A stretch of 64,000 bases of DNA. Origin: Ptiloglossa arizonensis. Its lineage: Eukaryota > Arthropoda > Insecta > Hymenoptera > Colletidae. Below the pieces are notes generated by a model, which saw only the letters and a list, made by a program, of their open reading frames with translations, was not told where the DNA came from and did not search any database. A program made the translations under genes and the position numbers. The stretch covers positions 124,001 to 188,000 of the forward strand of contig NW_027478903.1 in NCBI RefSeq assembly GCF_051014685.1. The letters are read 5' to 3'. Positions within the stretch are counted from its first letter, which is position 1. Every line of letters starts with the position of its first letter. Below, in pieces: positions 60,791 through 64,000 of the stretch.

Positions 60791-63700
60791 TGTATTTTTT
60801 CCCTTGGCCATTTTGGTTAAGCGTTTGGAGCAGCAGAAATGCGAAAAATTTTTTGCCTTCTCAACCATTTCTTAGCTTCAAACTCCCATATTTCGCGAAC
60901 GGATTGACCTAACCCAAAAATTCCTGTTGCATCTGAAAGTAGAAACTCGCCCGATTACAAAGGTATGTGTATTTCTTCCCTAGGGCATTCTGGTTAAGCG
61001 GTTGGAGCAGCAGAATTGCGAAAAATTTTTTGCCTTCTCAACCATTTCTTGTCTTCAAACTCCCATATCTCGCGAACGGATTGACCTAACCCAAAAATTC
61101 CTTTTGCATCTGAAAGTAGAAACTCGCCCGATTACAACGGTATGTGTATTTTTTCCCTAGCCCATTCTGGTTAAGCGTTTGGAGCAGCAGAATTGTGAAA
61201 AATTTTTTGCCTTCTCTACCATTTCTTGGCTTCAAACTCCCATATCTCGCGAACAGACTGAACTAACCCAAAAATTCCTATTGCATCTGAAAGTAGAAAC
61301 TCGCCCGATTACAGCGGTATGTGTATTTTTTCCCTTGGCCATTTTGGTTAAGCGTTTGGAGCAGCAGAATTGCGAAAAATTTTTTGCCTTCTCAACCATT
61401 TCTTGGCTTCAAACTCCCATATCTCGCGAACGGATTGACCTAACCCAAAAATTCCTATTGCATCTGAAAGTAGAAACTCGCCCGATTACAACGGTATGTG
61501 TATTTTTTCCCTTGGCCATTCTGGTTAAGCGTTTGGAGCAGCAAAATTGCGAAAAATTTTTTGGCTTCTCAACCATTTCTTAGCTTCAAACTCCCATATC
61601 TCTCGAACGGATTGACGTAACCCAAAAATTCCTATTGCATCTGAAAGTAGAAACTCGCCCGATTACAGCGGTATGTGTATTTTTTCCCTAGGCCATTCTG
61701 GTTAAGCGTTTGGAGCAGCAGAACTGCGAAAAATTTGTTGTCTTCTTAACCATTTCTTAGCTTCAAACTCCCATATCTCGCGAACGGATTGACCTAAACC
61801 AAAAATTCCTATTGCATCTGAAAGTAGAAACTCGCCCGATTACAACGGTATGTGTATTTTTCCCCAACCCATTCTGGTTAAGCGTTTGGAGCAGCGGAAT
61901 TGTGAAAAATTTTTTGCCTTCTCTACCATTTCTTGGCTTCAAACTCCCATATCTCGCGAACAGACTGAACTAACCCAAAAATTCCTATTGCATCTGAAAG
62001 TAGAAACTCGCCCGATTACAGCGGTATGTGTATTTTTTCCCTTGGCCATTTTGGTTAAGCGTTTGGAGCAGCAGAATTGAGAAAAATTTTTTGCCTTCTC
62101 AACCATTTCTTGGCTTCAAACTCCCATATCTCGCGAACGGATTGACCTAACCCAAAAATTCCTATTGCATCTGAAAGTAGAAACTCGCCCGATTACAAAG
62201 GTATGTGTATTTTTTCCCTAGGTCATTCTGGTTAAGCGTTTGGAGCAGCAGAATTGTGAAAAATTTTTTGCCTTCTCTACCATTTCTTGGCTTCAAACTC
62301 CCATATCTCGCGAACACACTGACCTAACCCAAAAATTCCTATTGCATCTGAAAGTAGAAACTCGCCCGATTACAGCGGTATGTGTATTTTTTCCCTTGGC
62401 CATTTTGGTTAAGCGTTTGGAGCAGCAGAAATGCGAAAAATTTTTTGCCTTCTCAACCATTTCTTAGCTTCAAACTCCCATATTTCGCGAACGGATTGAC
62501 CTAACCCAAAAATTCCTGTTGCATCTGAAAGTAGAAACTCGCCCGATTACAAAGGTATGTGTATTTCTTCCCTAGGCCATTCTGGTTAAGCGGTTGGAGC
62601 AGCAGAATTGCGAAAAATTTTTTGCCTTCTCAACCATTTCTTAGCTTCAAAGTCCCATATCTCGCGAACGGATTGACCTAACCCAAAAATTCCTATTGCA
62701 TCTGAAAGTAGAAACTCGCCCGATTACAACGGTATGTGTATTTTTTCCCTAGCCCATTCTGGTTAAGCGTTTGGAGCAGCAGAATTGTGAAAAATTTTTT
62801 GCCTTCTCTACCATTTCTTGGCTTCAAACTCCCATATCTCGCGAACAGACTGAACTAACCCAAAAATTCCTATTGCATCTGAAAGTAGAAACTCGCCCGA
62901 TTACATCGGTATGTGTATTTTTTCCCTTGGCCATTTTGGTTAAGCGTTTGGAGCAGCAGAATTGCGAAAAATTTTTTGCCTTCTCAACCATTTCTTGGCT
63001 TCAAACTCCCATATCTCGCGAACGGATTGACCTAACCCAAAAATTCCTATTGCATCTGAAAGTAGAAACTCGCCCGATTACAACGGTATGTGTATTTTTC
63101 CCCAACCCATTCTGGTTAACCGTTTGGAGCAGCGGAATTGTGAAAAATTTTTTGCTTTCTCTACCATTTCGTGGCTTCAAACTCCCATATCTCGCGAACA
63201 GACTGAACTAACCCAAAAATTCCTATTGCATCTGAAAGTAGAAACTCGCCCGATTACAGCGGTATGTGTATTTTTTCCCTTGGCCATTTTGGTTAAGCGT
63301 TTGGAGCAGCAGAATTGAGAAAAAATTTTTGGCTTCTCAACCATTTCTTGGCTTCAAACTCCCATATCTCGCGAACGGATTGACCTAACCCAAAAATTCC
63401 TATTGCATCTGAAAGTAGAAACTCGCCCGATTACAACGGTATGTGTATTTTTTCCCTAGGCCATTCTGGTTAAGCGTTTGGAGCAGCAGAATTGTGAAAA
63501 ATTTTTTGCCTTCTACACCATTTCTTGGCTTCAAACTCCCATATCTCGCGAACGGATTGACCTAACCCAAAAATTCCTATTGCATTTGAAAATAGAATCT
63601 CGCCCGATTACAAAGGTATGTGTATTTTTTCCCTTGGCCATTCTAGTTAAGTGTTTGGAGCAGCAGAATTGCGAAAAAATTTTTGGCTTCTCAACCATTT

Positions 63701-64000
63701 CTTGGCTTCAAACTCCCATATCTCGCGAACGGATTGACCTAACCCAAAAATTCCTATTACATCTGAAAGTAGAAACTCGCCCGATTACAACGGTATGTGT
63801 ATTTTTTGCCTAGGCCATTCTGGTTAAGCGTTTGGAGCAGCAGAACTGCGAAAAATTTGTTGTCTTCTCAACCATTTCTTAGCTTCAAACTCCCATATCT
63901 CGCGAACGGATTGACCTAAACCAAAAATTCCTGTTGCATCTGAAAGTAGAAACTCGCCCGATTACAAAGGTATGTGTATTTTTTCCCTAGGTCATTCTGG

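Larger units (their letters stand above)
1..64000. repeat. Satellite DNA array, 177-bp monomer, about 361.7 copies
   Basis: The same 177-bp unit repeats head to tail through the whole window with no inversion and no inserted foreign sequence. The CTCGCGAAC landmark occurs at 24, 201, 378 and onward to 63899, a distance equal to 361 x 177 minus 22. The net loss is accounted for by 2 + 4 T-run contractions, 15 copies of a one-base-shorter variant, 3 other single-base deletions and one 2-base insertion. Most neighbouring monomers differ at only a few sites. The array runs off both ends of the window, so its true length is unknown. Monomers near nucleosome-repeat length are common in centromeric and pericentromeric satellites, but a centromeric role here is inference. 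I do not recognise the family. Confidence 0.98.
58396..64000. repeat. Right part of block IV, repeated CCCAACCC / AGACTGAACT module
   Basis: A module consisting of a CCCAACCC monomer, GCAGCGGAATTGTG, AGACTGAACTAACC and an ACAGCGG / CCCTTGG monomer occurs at 59375, 61850 and 63088, and earlier at 55836. Spacings are 3539, 2475 and 1238 bp, about 20, 14 and 7 monomers. The last two copies share GAATTGAGAAAAA, which introduces a TGA stop at the same place. CACACTGACC / GAAATGCG monomers lie at 60725 and 62315. The array continues past the window end in mid-monomer. Confidence 0.75.

Noticed and set aside
1..64000. CRISPR array or bacterial repeat region
   Set aside because: There are no short repeats with unique spacers. 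The whole 177 bp is repeated with only point differences, and no cas-like or other gene is present.
1..64000. A named species or named satellite family
   Set aside because: The monomer length resembles several known centromeric satellites, but I do not recognise the sequence, and length alone is not evidence of identity.

Overview
The whole window is one uninterrupted head-to-tail satellite DNA array. A monomer of 177 bp repeats from base 1 to base 64000: 361 complete copies and one partial copy, all in the same orientation. I see no gene, RNA gene, transposon, CRISPR array or unique-sequence spacer. A landmark in the monomer (the CTCGCGAAC segment) lies at base 24 in the first copy and at base 63899 in the last. 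That distance is 361 x 177 minus 22. The 22 missing bases are fully explained by the small indels I could find by eye: 23 single-base deletions or frameshift variants and one 2-base insertion. An inserted element of any size would break this count.

The organism must be a eukaryote, because tens of kilobases of a nucleosome-sized tandem repeat is typical of centromeric, pericentromeric or subtelomeric heterochromatin and is not a bacterial pattern. I do not recognise the family and cannot name the species. The monomer is about 42 % G+C (74 of 177) and keeps 8 CpG dinucleotides against about 7.5 expected, so methylation-driven CpG loss is not evident.

Layout. Monomers differ by diagnostic single-base variants, and these variants recur in fixed order, giving a nested higher-order structure. 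(I) 1-5640: mixed monomers with an 8-monomer block duplicated 3361 bp apart and a 2-monomer tandem duplication. (II) 5640-23144: a 33-monomer block (5640-11465) recurs at 17142-23144, with a 13-monomer higher-order repeat in three consecutive copies (12344-18889) between and overlapping it. (III) 23950-38812: a second large segmental duplication (23950-31029 against 32972-38812), with a private 7-monomer tandem duplication in the left copy and an 11-monomer tandem duplication in the middle. (IV) 38813-64000: shorter 12- to 15-monomer units in several imperfect copies, a 5-monomer tandem duplication near 57 kb, and a different set of diagnostic variants.

Because 177 is 3 x 59, one reading frame stays in register across monomers. 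It is closed mainly by amber codons at two fixed positions. Where both are mutated, open frames of up to 241 codons appear. I regard these as by-products of the repeat length, not genes. The window's interest lies in the array's architecture, its recombination breakpoints, and a few sequence motifs shared by almost every monomer: an A-tract dyad, splice-site-like signals and a TCGCGA site.
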